DNA of 64,000 nt from Duncaniella dubosii (GTDB lineage: Bacteria; Bacteroidota; Bacteroidia; Bacteroidales; Muribaculaceae): the NCBI RefSeq assembly GCF_004803915.1, contig NZ_CP039396.1, positions 310,001 through 374,000 on the forward strand, given 5' to 3'. The notes beneath the pieces are model-generated. The model made no database searches, was not told the DNA's origin, and saw only the letters and a program-made list of their open reading frames with translations. Every line of letters begins with the position of its first letter. Position 1 is the stretch's first letter. A program made the position numbers and the translations under genes. Shown piece after piece: positions 16,724 to 26,043 of the stretch.

Positions 16724-17992
16724 TTATTCTACGATAGCCCGAAGTTTATTGAACACAACGTTATTCAGCACTTTTAAGGAGAATGGTTGAAATGTTACCA
16801 GTTGCTTGCTTTTCGTCTTGCCATCTTCATCCATTTTAATCTTCTGTATCGTTCTAAAACACTGCTTATCTAGTATCTCCCGCGTCTTTTCATCTTGTGC
16901 TTCATAGTATAGCTGTGGAGACATAATCTGAATGTTATGGTTTATTGCACTTCCAGCTAAGCTTAGATTATTTTCAATCTCCATCACCTTTTCGTCTGTA
17001 TATGCAAATACTATTATTTGAAGTGTTGGATTTGTATTTGCAGCTCGCATAGTTATCTTTGCGATGTGTTCGTCGGCGAATGAAAAACCGGAAACAAATA
17101 AGATTGCGTTAGTTTGTTCCAAGGCGTTTGAAAAACGTCTCATCAATTCATAAAAGTGGGAATCAATAACGCTCTCTTTGAATTTTGTTTTACGGGGATG
17201 TATCATAACGAGTTCTTTATATGTATCCATGAACTCAGTGATTTCCTTTGGCAAAACATAGTCATCCCCCTGTGCTATGTTTTCTGCCTTCTCCTTTAGT
17301 GAATCAATTGTTTCCAATGGAGCAATTTTAGAAATCAAATGTCCCTCTGGCACCTTTTTTAGACAATCCTGAATTTTACGGATGAGATCAAGTGGCCTAT
17401 CATAGGTTAGATAACCAGATTCTATAGTAGATTCTATCCAATTTATGGAACCATGGATCTTAATATAGTTGAATATAGGTATCTGTGCAAGATTTTGATA
17501 TATTGGGCTAATCTTAGTCAAGACATTATTAAAGCTATCCTCTCTAAATATAGGATGTAAATGCCCATGGAAACCATCGTTGAACTCCAATTTTAATTTT
17601 TCAGCAGCGGTCTCAACAAGATTGTCGATGTTGGTTGTAAAGATATTAACTGTCTTATCTAACAAAGAAGTTGAACGATGTGACATTATTGCATTCCATA
17701 TTCTCAAAAATTCAGAATAGTTTGAAATAACAATGTCATATTTCTCTTTCAGTTCACCAGTAATATGTTCAGTAATACAAGGATACATAACAGAACTAAA
17801 ATACTCTGCAAATAAAGATGCCTCAACAATCTGTTTAAGCTTGTTATCTTTTATTTGTTGTGCGTTGGTCAACAATCGTTCTATTGAGTTTAGTGTGGAT
17901 AAGAATGGACATGACAATCCTGACCCAAATAAAAAATTTATATGGGATGATTGTACTACGTTCCGTAACTGTCCAAGTTGACATATATTCAT
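16724..17992 (-). CDS. SIR2-like NAD-binding effector (SIR2-HerA type)
   Basis: This 422-residue protein has the SIR2 fold landmarks: FLFGSGLS at the N-terminus, IFTTNIDNLVE (Asn121, Asp123), KIHGSINW with His180 as the likely catalytic base, and a later LFVSGFSFADEHI strand. SIR2-domain defence proteins deplete NAD+ on infection; in the known SIR2-HerA (Nezha) pair the HerA hexamer assembles with SIR2. It starts 24 bp after the LlaJI nuclease gene, so it may be transcribed from the restriction operon, and ends 2 bp before HerA. With HerA broken, the effector may be inactive or uncontrolled. Confidence 0.85.
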   Translation of the reverse strand: MNICQLGQLRNVVQSSHINFLFGSGLSCPFLSTLNSIERLLTNAQQIKDNKLKQIVEASLFAEYFSSVMYPCITEHITGELKEKYDIVISNYSEFLRIWNAIMSHRSTSLLDKTVNIFTTNIDNLVETAAEKLKLEFNDGFHGHLHPIFREDSFNNVLTKISPIYQNLAQIPIFNYIKIHGSINWIESTIESGYLTYDRPLDLIRKIQDCLKKVPEGHLISKIAPLETIDSLKEKAENIAQGDDYVLPKEITEFMDTYKELVMIHPRKTKFKESVIDSHFYELMRRFSNALEQTNAILFVSGFSFADEHIAKITMRAANTNPTLQIIVFAYTDEKVMEIENNLSLAGSAINHNIQIMSPQLYYEAQDEKTREILDKQCFRTIQKIKMDEDGKTKSKQLVTFQPFSLKVLNNVVFNKLRAIVE

Positions 17993-18016
17993 AACTGTGC
18001 GTTTTTTCTAATAATC

Positions 18017-20281
18017 TCAATTTTCGATGTAGTCCAGGTCTTCTGGTTCTTCGTCGCCATACACGAACTCTGGTTCTTCTGCAAGATTGGAACCTGCGTC
18101 ACCAATGGAATAGGCGTTGGTCCTGACCATGACATTCTGGAGTTGGGCGTAGCTCCAAATTTGATTTGCCATGCGGGGAACGATGCCTTCGGTGCAACGG
18201 CGTTCGAGTGGATGATATGCACCAATCTTTATACGGAGAGTGGGGTAATTCGGGATATATTGACCGTCCTTCGTCACCTTCGTACGTGAGCCGAACGAGA
18301 TGCGCTCAATGTCATAGTAACCGTCGATGGTGTTGTCGATGAGAGGCAACAGATACTTAGCTTCAGATATATCACCTCCGGGCATATTGAGCATAACATA
18401 AGTCGCGCCCTCTGCCTCGTGGTTGTAGAAGAGTTGATAGAGCTTCGCAATATTATTACGTCCGTATTCACCTATTTCTTCCTTACGCACAAGGCAAGTT
18501 AGGAACTTGCCCATGCCACCGGGACTCTCAATGTCGCCTTTGCGAGAGCGTTCTACACTGAGACTGTCCGAAGGATCCTCGCCGAGTTTCACAGGAACTA
18601 CATAGAAGTTCTCGCCGAGCGAGGTCAGCAAGCGGTCGTTGTCAGCCGGGAACTCCCTATCGAGCGCGAGCGAGAAAAGCTGTTGGTTCTCGTAAGGTCG
18701 GAAAGTCTTGCCGAGGGTTTCCTGAAAGTGCGCTTTGAAGTAGGACGAGGCATCGACATCGGGGTGAGCTGCCAGAGCGTAAAATTCGAATTTCTCTTTG
18801 AGCATATCCTGTACGGCACGACGAAATTTGTCGCGAACGCTGTGCCGCCACGCGGCTTTTGTCCCAGCATTGTTGCGAGCGTAAAGCGCAAGCACAAAGA
18901 GAAAATTCACATCGTAATGCGAGAGCAACAGCGTGTCGCGGTCGTAAAGTCGGTTCTTGAACTGACGGCTGACCGGCGGCTGATTGGGATGCGGCTCGGT
19001 ATAATCTTCATACGACAGGGTTTTCTTGTCGATGGAGGCTGAGATGAAGAAGTTAGGGATAACATTGTAGCCCTCGGTAACTTCATCGAATAGTTGTATG
19101 CGCTCGAATGGGTCGGCCATGTTCGGCTTGTGTGGCTTGCCATTGAGCCATATATCAAGATTCCATTGGATTACATTACGCGCATAGGTGCGCTGTTTGT
19201 AGATGGATTCCTTACCGAGCGAATTGCCGATTTTATAATACTTGGAATCGCCGATGTAGTAAATATCATCGTCGGCTTTATCGTCAATGAGCAGACCGTC
19301 GTAGGTATAGAAGTGGTCAACGAGCTTACCATCATCCTGTTCTTTCAGGCCACGCGGTATGTCGGTGTCACCGATAAGTTCGTCAATCATCGCCTCGAAG
19401 ACTATGTGGAATGATTTCACTAGCAAGTATTCGCTTTGCGAGGTATTGACGCGGATTTTGTATGTCTTATCGAAGAAAGCATAACACAAATCCCAAAGTT
19501 TGACGGCGGTGTCAGAGAAGTATTTATACTTTATCTGACGCAGGCGTGTACGCCCGAAGCCGTCAAGGTATCGCTTGAACTTGGCACCGGTGATGAGCTT
19601 GAAACCGAAGTTTATGTTTGAGCGGAAGCCGTATGTGTCCGATATGTATTGCAGAATTGAGAAGAAGATTACAATGAGTTCTTCATCGAAATTCACCTGA
19701 CGCTTTTTGTTGACCGGGTTAAGGTAGGTCGGGCTGCTGTCCTGAACAATGGCCGTAGTCCGGGCAATGGTCTTGCCCCAGTTTATCTTGTTGAAGCCGG
19801 AGTGCAGGTTCTTCAGTATGAAAGTGAAGAACTGCTGATTTTCCTTATTGAAGCGTATTAGCGAAAGGATAACATCAAGGAGCGTGTTGCTCTTTTTCTT
19901 GTGCGAGCCTTTCCCCTCGTCTTGAATCTGGCGGTGGAGAACGATTTCGTTCTTCTCGTGCGAGTCGTTGTAGACTACTATTGCGCGGTGAATCCACACG
20001 GCAAATTCGTAGATGAACTTGCGGTGCTTCTCGTCCATTTTCGCATCGTCGAGGTGGATAAGGTCTTTCGGCTCGTATTCGCCAAAGACCAATCCCTGCT
20101 CGTCGATAAGCACTTTCGGGAGAATGAAAACTACGTCGCGAACTTCGGGGTGCGGATTGTAATAATACCCAACGTAGCTGACCGACACTTTCTGCTCAAC
20201 GTCTTGCAGGGTAAAAAGCCCGTCAAGCACGTTTTCAACGTCGGCTACGTTATATTGGTATTCTTCAATCAGTAGTTTCAT
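18017..20281 (-). CDS. LlaJI-family restriction endonuclease subunit (R2)
   Basis: This 754-residue protein is the McrC-like partner of the AAA+ gene just upstream, overlapping it by 4 bp. The nuclease core is of PD-(D/E)XK type: Glu296 in VFEAMIDEL, Asp328 in YDGLLIDD and the D-S-K of YIGDSKYY (Asp345, Lys347). The length and position match R2 of LlaJI, where R1 is an McrB-like NTPase and two methyltransferases protect an asymmetric site. The long C-terminal part is unassigned and may contact DNA. Confidence 0.82.
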   Translation of the reverse strand: MKLLIEEYQYNVADVENVLDGLFTLQDVEQKVSVSYVGYYYNPHPEVRDVVFILPKVLIDEQGLVFGEYEPKDLIHLDDAKMDEKHRKFIYEFAVWIHRAIVVYNDSHEKNEIVLHRQIQDEGKGSHKKKSNTLLDVILSLIRFNKENQQFFTFILKNLHSGFNKINWGKTIARTTAIVQDSSPTYLNPVNKKRQVNFDEELIVIFFSILQYISDTYGFRSNINFGFKLITGAKFKRYLDGFGRTRLRQIKYKYFSDTAVKLWDLCYAFFDKTYKIRVNTSQSEYLLVKSFHIVFEAMIDELIGDTDIPRGLKEQDDGKLVDHFYTYDGLLIDDKADDDIYYIGDSKYYKIGNSLGKESIYKQRTYARNVIQWNLDIWLNGKPHKPNMADPFERIQLFDEVTEGYNVIPNFFISASIDKKTLSYEDYTEPHPNQPPVSRQFKNRLYDRDTLLLSHYDVNFLFVLALYARNNAGTKAAWRHSVRDKFRRAVQDMLKEKFEFYALAAHPDVDASSYFKAHFQETLGKTFRPYENQQLFSLALDREFPADNDRLLTSLGENFYVVPVKLGEDPSDSLSVERSRKGDIESPGGMGKFLTCLVRKEEIGEYGRNNIAKLYQLFYNHEAEGATYVMLNMPGGDISEAKYLLPLIDNTIDGYYDIERISFGSRTKVTKDGQYIPNYPTLRIKIGAYHPLERRCTEGIVPRMANQIWSYAQLQNVMVRTNAYSIGDAGSNLAEEPEFVYGDEEPEDLDYIEN

Positions 20282-22371
20282 TCAGACACTTTTTCGATGT
20301 GGATGCCAAGGTCAGAGCTATTTACAAGGTTCATAAACTCCCTGATGCGGTTCGCATTCCATTGATTTGTGATATAAACCTTTTCGCCATCTCCGGTTGT
20401 GACGGACCAATAGCGGTCGCGCTGATTTGGTAAATCAGCGATTCGAGCTTCATATTCTGATGTAGAAAGAATGAAGTAAGGAAGCTGCGGGTTTACAGCA
20501 TTCCATTTCTCGATTACTTGTGTGGCGGTAAGCGAAGGATTTGCTTCGACGTATTTTCGGAGAGAGCGAAGTACTGTCTGACGCTTGTTATTCTTACCCT
20601 CGCCATTTATGGAGTAACGAGATAAATCACGTTGGCTTTGACTATTTTCCGAGGCTTCGCCATCTAAAGGTTCTTCGTCTTCGATTGAGTTAATGTCAAT
20701 CTCGACGATATTGAGGTTTAAGTTGGCAATGAAGTTGCCAAGAGCTTCTGAGTCCTCGAAGAAGTCGGTGAAGCGGAACGAGCGGTTGGCTTTCTTGTTT
20801 TTGAAAAGTTCACTCGATACGTCGAAGTCTTTGAATACGTCAGTCCAGAGATAGAACAGCACCTTGTTCAAGAAAACATCCTCGGAGATAATGCCGGTGG
20901 CATTATCGGCCTTGGCAAAGAAATAGCCCATCTGCTTGTCCGAAGATTCGGTAAGCGTATAGATTTCGGGGTTGATTTTGCCAAGGAATTGCCCCCAAGA
21001 ATAGAGGTTGTCACCGATTTGGAATTTCCAATCAATCGGCTGCTGAGTTTTCTTGTCAAGGGGATTGTACTTGATAGGCATATACTTCCAGTTCCAACGA
21101 CGCTTGAAAGCGGAGTCAATGGGGAAAAGCGACTGGTCGCTTGTGTTCATCGTAGCCCAAATGTAGAGATTGGGCGGCAGAAGCAAGAGTTTACCGTCAA
21201 GTATATCCTGGCCGAGCGAAACGGTCTTGCCGCTGTCTTTCGACAGTACGAAGGTGCGGATAGCTTCTTTCTGCTCGTCTGACAGTCCGGCGAATCCTTT
21301 GGAATCGGAACTGAGGAATTGGGCAATATCCTCGTCGGCATGGATGGCGTATGAAGAGCTACCCGCGTTGTTGCGGTCGAGCAACTGGAACAGGTCACCG
21401 AATATCTGGGCGCAGTTGCCACGGTTGATTTCCTCGATAACGAGAAAATACGGCTCGTCGAGATTGCTCCATGCCGCAACGTATGCTTTCAGAAATGCCT
21501 GCGGCACGTATTTGTAGACAATCTTCTTTTCGGTGCCGGGATGTTGCTTTGTTTTTGTAAGGTATTCACCGAAAGTTCCTTCCTTTGTCTGATATGTAGC
21601 CGACATAGGGACATCCTCCATCGTTGGCTTATATGCCCCGACAAATGAAGCATAGTCACTGTCCGGATGGAATGTTGTGCGTATCGCGCCAAACGTGTCA
21701 GTAGCTTGGTCGATGGAATAAGACTTGCCCGTACCCGGCGCGCCATAGTAAATCACCTGCAACGGCTCGTCAAGGGGGTTGCTGTGTTGATTATCGTTTC
21801 TTATTTCAAAATTATTAAAAAACGAATCTCTGTCGTTTCTGTTTGGCATATCGCTCATATAGTCCATGCAATTATCGGTGAGGGATACTATTTGATTTTC
21901 TATTTTTAGGATATGTGAGAAGTTGTTGATGGCATTTGTTACAATGTCAAGATTACCCATTTGATCATCGTAAATGTTTTCCAAGGCCTCTTTAATGGGG
22001 CTTGGGCCATTCTTCTCTACATAATGAAGTAACTCGCTGACTAAATACTTGGGGGTATCACTCGCTTTCAAACTTTTTGTAAAAGGATTTGGGGCATAGT
22101 ACCACCTTATCCAGTGCGATAAATAGGTGCTTGCCTCAGCTTCGCTCAGGTCGTGAGTAAAACGAGGCGTGTACGTATTGTTCTCTTCACAATACAAACC
22201 AAGTTGGCAAGCTAACTGGTAAGCAGTTCTGAAATAATCGGGGAAAAGCGTTTGCTTATCCATGATGTCTCTGAACCGCTCTGAACTCATCCGTTCTTTT
22301 GGAAGAACAGAGACGAATTGGCATACTGTCTTGGCGGTAGCATTTCGCCACCTGCATATAATGTCAGCCAT
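20278..22371 (-). CDS. McrB-like AAA+ NTPase of the LlaJI-type system (R1)
   Basis: This 697-residue protein has an N-terminal region of about 200 residues, then an AAA+ module with Walker A GAPGTGKS (210-217), Walker B LVIEEINRGN and the McrB signature ATMNTSDQSLFPIDSAFKRR. It is a motor that translocates DNA and activates the LlaJI-type nuclease encoded downstream with a 4-bp overlap. It overlaps the second methyltransferase by 8 bp. A C-terminal segment (DRYWSVTTGDGEKVYITNQW) could be a small accessory DNA-binding domain. GTP preference is inferred from McrB only. Confidence 0.85.
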   Translation of the reverse strand: MADIICRWRNATAKTVCQFVSVLPKERMSSERFRDIMDKQTLFPDYFRTAYQLACQLGLYCEENNTYTPRFTHDLSEAEASTYLSHWIRWYYAPNPFTKSLKASDTPKYLVSELLHYVEKNGPSPIKEALENIYDDQMGNLDIVTNAINNFSHILKIENQIVSLTDNCMDYMSDMPNRNDRDSFFNNFEIRNDNQHSNPLDEPLQVIYYGAPGTGKSYSIDQATDTFGAIRTTFHPDSDYASFVGAYKPTMEDVPMSATYQTKEGTFGEYLTKTKQHPGTEKKIVYKYVPQAFLKAYVAAWSNLDEPYFLVIEEINRGNCAQIFGDLFQLLDRNNAGSSSYAIHADEDIAQFLSSDSKGFAGLSDEQKEAIRTFVLSKDSGKTVSLGQDILDGKLLLLPPNLYIWATMNTSDQSLFPIDSAFKRRWNWKYMPIKYNPLDKKTQQPIDWKFQIGDNLYSWGQFLGKINPEIYTLTESSDKQMGYFFAKADNATGIISEDVFLNKVLFYLWTDVFKDFDVSSELFKNKKANRSFRFTDFFEDSEALGNFIANLNLNIVEIDINSIEDEEPLDGEASENSQSQRDLSRYSINGEGKNNKRQTVLRSLRKYVEANPSLTATQVIEKWNAVNPQLPYFILSTSEYEARIADLPNQRDRYWSVTTGDGEKVYITNQWNANRIREFMNLVNSSDLGIHIEKVSE

Positions 22372-23551
22372 CGTATCCGTATTTAGTGATATCCAGTTGC
22401 CGTAAAATAGCTATCAGGACATCGACAACAATACTGTTACCTGATTGCTTATAAGTCTCCGTATCTGAGACAACTATCTTGAAACTGTCATCAAATCCCA
22501 TTAATCGCAGGCATTCACGTGGAGTAAATTTTCTAAACCAACCTTTTGCCACGGGGAAATCCGGACTAAGCTGCTCCTTAATCATAATCTGGTAATTATC
22601 CTCGCAAGGCTGAATTATGTACTCTGATATATTATCCGTTATAAAATATTTCTCTTCTCCATTTTTAAGTTCATGAAGCATGGACGAAAAGTCCGGACTC
22701 TGATGGATGGAGGATACATAGGGATGAAAAACGAAATCTCCATGCCAATTGAACTGCTGATTTCGCTTTTGGCACAGCATTATCCTACCGTTAATCTGAG
22801 TATAACTTTTCTTATGATTGATGGTTTGGGTGATAAACTTAAATCCCTTATCTTTGAGAAAATATTTGTTGTGAATCTTCGTTTCCAACAAGTCAATAAC
22901 TGAGCGCTCCAAATTGATAGGATGAGGAAATTTAAATTCTGTATCTTTTTGGAACCCGATACAGTATATCCTGTCCCTGCTCTGAGGTATGCCATAGTTC
23001 TTGCTATTCAGAACTTGATAATGCACATCGTAGCCACAGTCCTCAACAAAAGTTCTATGAATTGTCTGCCATGTTCGACCTTTGTCGTGAGAGAGCATAC
23101 CCTTGACATTCTCAAATATAAAGACTTTGGGGTGGCACTCCATAACAATGCGAGCAAACTCTCTAAACAAAGTACCTCTCGTATCATCAAATCCACCATG
23201 TTTTCCTCTTTGAGAAAAAGCCTGACAAGGAGCACCTCCTACAAACAAGTCGACTTGACCGTCGTAAGGCGTTGCATCTAGCTTATGGATATCCTTATGC
23301 CATCGATCTTCCGAAATATCATAGTTGGCGAAATAAGCCTTTTTACAATTTTCGTCAATATCCCCAGCAAAAACAATTTCCGCTGAAAGTCCTAATCTTT
23401 TGAACGCATGTTCTATCGCGCCAATGCCACTAAAGGTTGTCCCAAGCCGGATCTTCCTCTTTGGAAAAGCAAACGAAAAGGTTCTCCAATCATGATCTTT
23501 TGAATCAATATTGGCCGTTGTATTCTGTATGTCGTCATTTGCCTTTTTCAT
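22364..23551 (-). CDS. DNA (cytosine-5) methyltransferase, second of a pair
   Basis: This 395-residue m5C methyltransferase has motif I TFSGIGAIEHAF, motif IV GGAPCQAFSQRGKH with the catalytic Cys, motif VI FENVKGM, motif VIII QSRDRIY and motif X KQSGNSIVVDVL. It is clearly a paralogue of the preceding gene and overlaps it by 4 bp (ATGA). Two m5C enzymes next to McrB-like and LlaJI-like genes fit one enzyme per strand of an asymmetric site, as known for LlaJI. The target-recognition region (~210-320) differs from its partner, consistent with different strands. Confidence 0.9.
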   Translation of the reverse strand: MKKANDDIQNTTANIDSKDHDWRTFSFAFPKRKIRLGTTFSGIGAIEHAFKRLGLSAEIVFAGDIDENCKKAYFANYDISEDRWHKDIHKLDATPYDGQVDLFVGGAPCQAFSQRGKHGGFDDTRGTLFREFARIVMECHPKVFIFENVKGMLSHDKGRTWQTIHRTFVEDCGYDVHYQVLNSKNYGIPQSRDRIYCIGFQKDTEFKFPHPINLERSVIDLLETKIHNKYFLKDKGFKFITQTINHKKSYTQINGRIMLCQKRNQQFNWHGDFVFHPYVSSIHQSPDFSSMLHELKNGEEKYFITDNISEYIIQPCEDNYQIMIKEQLSPDFPVAKGWFRKFTPRECLRLMGFDDSFKIVVSDTETYKQSGNSIVVDVLIAILRQLDITKYGYDG

Positions 23552-24720
23552 TCGCTTATGCCATATTTTGTTATATCCAATTGCTTTAATAAAGCAATAA
23601 GGACATCTACTACAATACTGTTCCCCGCTTGCTGATATGCGGATGTATTCGCGACTACAATTTTAAAGTCGTCACGAAATCCCATTAATCTAAAACATTC
23701 CCTCGGTGTCAACTTTCGCAATCCATTGATACCTTTGGATTTATTGTATGAAACGTAGTTGTCAACTCCTGCTCTATGCATTTTGTGCATCGATTGCAGT
23801 AATGGCCTTGCTACATCCAAGTCCGTCTTCGTAGAAGTCTTGAATGTCTTCGTTCCACCTGCCAATACATACTTGGCAACCTTTTCGGATAGATAGTATT
23901 TATCCTCTACATCCGATAATTGGAAAACAAATTCATTGAACTCAGGCTGTAAATCTCCTGATAGTATTCCTTCACGTCTGTCCTCTGAAACGCCAAGCAT
24001 CTTTATAGCTTCTCCTTCAACGGTAAACGGTTTGGATTTGTAATCCTCCATAAAATCATACATGCGGTATGATAGTGGTATTGGAGCAGGATACTTAAAC
24101 TCTGTAGGTTTCTTGAAACCAATACAGAATAATCGCTCTCTCGTTTGAGGTATTCCGTAATCACGGGCGTTCAAGAGTTGAAAATGAATATCATAACCAC
24201 AATAATTTTCAAAAGTGTGCCTTATGACATCCCATGTTCTACCTCCGTCATGACGAAACAAGCCCTGGACATTCTCGAAAATAAACAACTTAGGCTGACA
24301 TTCCTTGATAACACGAGCAAACTCCCGAAATAATGTTCCTCGTGTATCTTCAAATCCCAACTGAGCTCCGACAGTTGAAAATGCTTGACACGGCGCGCCA
24401 CCGACAACAATGTCTACTTTTCCCTTGTGAGGACGAGCATTAAATTCACATACGTCGGTATGCCATTGGTTGTCCTCAATTTCATAGTTTGCAAAGTAAG
24501 TTTCCTTACATTTTTTGTCAATGTCTCCTGCAAAGGCAATCTTATGCTTTAGTCCTAAACGTTTGAAGGCATACTCTATCGCCCCTATTCCACTGAATAG
24601 GGAACCAAGTCGTATCGTTCTTTCGGGATGCGAGAATTGACGATAGACCCATGAGAGTCCATCAATATCTATATTAGATTGACAGTTTTGTTCAGTTCCG
24701 CTACCGTGTTTAGCTGCCAT
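23548..24720 (-). CDS. DNA (cytosine-5) methyltransferase, first of a pair
   Basis: This 390-residue m5C methyltransferase has LFSGIGAIEYAF (motif I), GGAPCQAFSTVG (motif IV), FENVQGL (motif VI), PQTRERLF (motif VIII) and QQAGNSIVVDVL (motif X). It is the first gene of the LlaJI-type operon; a promoter-like element lies about 136 bp upstream. It shares the catalytic half closely with the next gene but has its own target-recognition region with a RREGILSGDLQPEF segment. Confidence 0.9.
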   Translation of the reverse strand: MAAKHGSGTEQNCQSNIDIDGLSWVYRQFSHPERTIRLGSLFSGIGAIEYAFKRLGLKHKIAFAGDIDKKCKETYFANYEIEDNQWHTDVCEFNARPHKGKVDIVVGGAPCQAFSTVGAQLGFEDTRGTLFREFARVIKECQPKLFIFENVQGLFRHDGGRTWDVIRHTFENYCGYDIHFQLLNARDYGIPQTRERLFCIGFKKPTEFKYPAPIPLSYRMYDFMEDYKSKPFTVEGEAIKMLGVSEDRREGILSGDLQPEFNEFVFQLSDVEDKYYLSEKVAKYVLAGGTKTFKTSTKTDLDVARPLLQSMHKMHRAGVDNYVSYNKSKGINGLRKLTPRECFRLMGFRDDFKIVVANTSAYQQAGNSIVVDVLIALLKQLDITKYGISE

Positions 24721-24855
24721 GTAATAATAAAAGAACCTCCAGGCAGAGCTGACAGGCGACCAAACCTTTTGCGTCCACGAGGAAGTTCCTTAATATATTG
24801 TATATAAGTTAATACTTACATGATTGGTCTGATGTCAGCGCAAGCGCGTTAGATT

Positions 24856-24864
24856 GCAAAGTTA
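24856..24864 (-). promoter_or_regulatory. Candidate -7 element for the LlaJI-type operon
   Basis: TAACTTTGC on the minus strand matches TAnnTTTG; a second TAACTTTG lies at 24898-24905. No well-spaced -33 element stands out for either. A GACGC on the minus strand (24771-24775) lies in the leader; GACGC is the LlaJI target and is used there for methylation-dependent control, but the specificity of this system is not known. Nothing else is seen in 24721-24939. Confidence 0.4.
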
Positions 24865-24939
24865 CGAAAATTTTTCAAGACTTCAGCTGTCGGCGACAAA
24901 GTTAATGAATGGCATGGGCAAAAATCAGACACACCAAGG

Positions 24940-25452
24940 TTAAGAATGGTTGTTGCCATAAATTTGCTCTGATTCAGGCTCGGCCGCTATGGATTGGTTA
25001 TCCATGTCTGTCTCTATATGGTATGATTGAGTCGGATTGACAATGCGGTTATACAGGCGTTTAAGATATTCCTCTCGCTGTGCTACGGTCTTGATTTCGC
25101 ACTCCCATACCCCGACGACACGCCATCCAAGGGCTTTCAGCTCGGCTTCGTTACGGACATCGCGGGCAACATTGCGCTCTATCTTCTCTTTCCAAAACTC
25201 AATATTGGACTTTGGCAATCGGAAATACCTACAACCCTCATGCCCATGCCAGAAGCATCCATTGACGAAAATAACGGTCTTGTACTTCGGCAGTACAATA
25301 TCAGGATTTCCCGGCAGCTTCCTGACCTGAACACGGAAACGCAGACCGCGTGAGAAAAGATACTTCCGCACAATCATCTCCGGCTTCGTATCCTTTCCCT
25401 TTATCGACGCCATGCAGCGGCTCCGCTGCTCCGATGTCATCACATCAGACAT
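24940..25452 (-). CDS. vsr: Vsr-type very-short-patch-repair endonuclease
   Basis: This 170-residue protein has the Vsr signature: SEQRSRCMASIKGKDTKPE near the start, LPGNPDIVLPKYK with the catalytic Asp, FVNGCFWHGHEGC with metal and zinc ligands, then WRVVGVWECEI. Vsr nicks next to T:G mismatches arising from m5C deamination; related Vsr-fold proteins also serve as restriction enzymes. Here it is not beside its methylase: three signalling genes lie between it and the m5C methyltransferase at 28756-29838. It starts 6 bp after the caspase-like gene, so it is part of that operon. The C-terminal ~25 residues are a polar extension. Confidence 0.9.
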   Translation of the reverse strand: MSDVMTSEQRSRCMASIKGKDTKPEMIVRKYLFSRGLRFRVQVRKLPGNPDIVLPKYKTVIFVNGCFWHGHEGCRYFRLPKSNIEFWKEKIERNVARDVRNEAELKALGWRVVGVWECEIKTVAQREEYLKRLYNRIVNPTQSYHIETDMDNQSIAAEPESEQIYGNNHS

Positions 25453-25458
25453 GTGTAA

Positions 25459-26043
25459 TCATATTGTTGATTTCATATCTCCCTCAAAAACCAAATGTTC
25501 TCTATTGTGTAATAGGTGTAAACCATCGAAAAATGATGCACTGTCAATCGCTTTGTTATAGGTACTTATCATGTGCTCTTTGGCAATGCCAAATTCATTT
25601 CCATCCAAAATGCTTTCTATTCCGGAGTTAATACATTCGATAAAAATATCTTCGAATTCTCCGATAATTAAACTATCATTGTAGCCTACATAAAGCTTAA
25701 CACCCATTCGAATCATATTTTCTTTTAAATTTTGCCCAGTATGACATGATACGGAATACAATATTTTATTTCGGAAGTCATAGTTCGTCGTGTTGACTGA
25801 AAGAAAATATTCATTGTTTTCGTTTATTATCCCCTCTGCATCTCCATGGGCAGCGATATAACACATATCGTAATTGACTACCATGGGCCTTATTATATCG
25901 TTAACAAGGTCAGGAGGCGTTAATGATGTATACTGATGGTTTGTGTCAATACATTTTTGTTTTATATTGTCCGAACAGTTTTCAAAAAAATCGCATAACA
26001 CCACACCAGGCATATTATTATATGCTATTAATATATTGGCCAT
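25459..26043 (-). CDS. Putative caspase-like (HG/Cys dyad) protease
   Basis: This 194-residue protein has two motifs of caspase-fold peptidases, each after a predicted hydrophobic strand: DMCYIAAHGD with His66-Gly67, and KILYSVSCHTG with Cys100, followed by GVKLYVGYND. The 34-residue His-Cys spacing is close to that of gingipain R (His211, Cys244). No signal peptide or membrane segment is visible. The start codon overlaps the stop of the receiver gene by one base, so the two are coupled. It is probably the effector of the adjacent two-component relay. The protease call rests on motif reading only; other families with this fold are possible. Confidence 0.6.
   Translation of the reverse strand: MANILIAYNNMPGVVLCDFFENCSDNIKQKCIDTNHQYTSLTPPDLVNDIIRPMVVNYDMCYIAAHGDAEGIINENNEYFLSVNTTNYDFRNKILYSVSCHTGQNLKENMIRMGVKLYVGYNDSLIIGEFEDIFIECINSGIESILDGNEFGIAKEHMISTYNKAIDSASFFDGLHLLHNREHLVFEGDMKSTI

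Noticed and set aside
18683..20275. Several plus-strand open frames
   Set aside because: They are shadows of the LlaJI-type nuclease gene and show no domain signature.
24940..25452. Vsr as a simple partner of the neighbouring LlaJI-type methylases
   Set aside because: Vsr is 6 bp from the caspase-like gene and is separated from the LlaJI-type operon by 219 bp with its own promoter-like elements, so it groups with the upstream operon.
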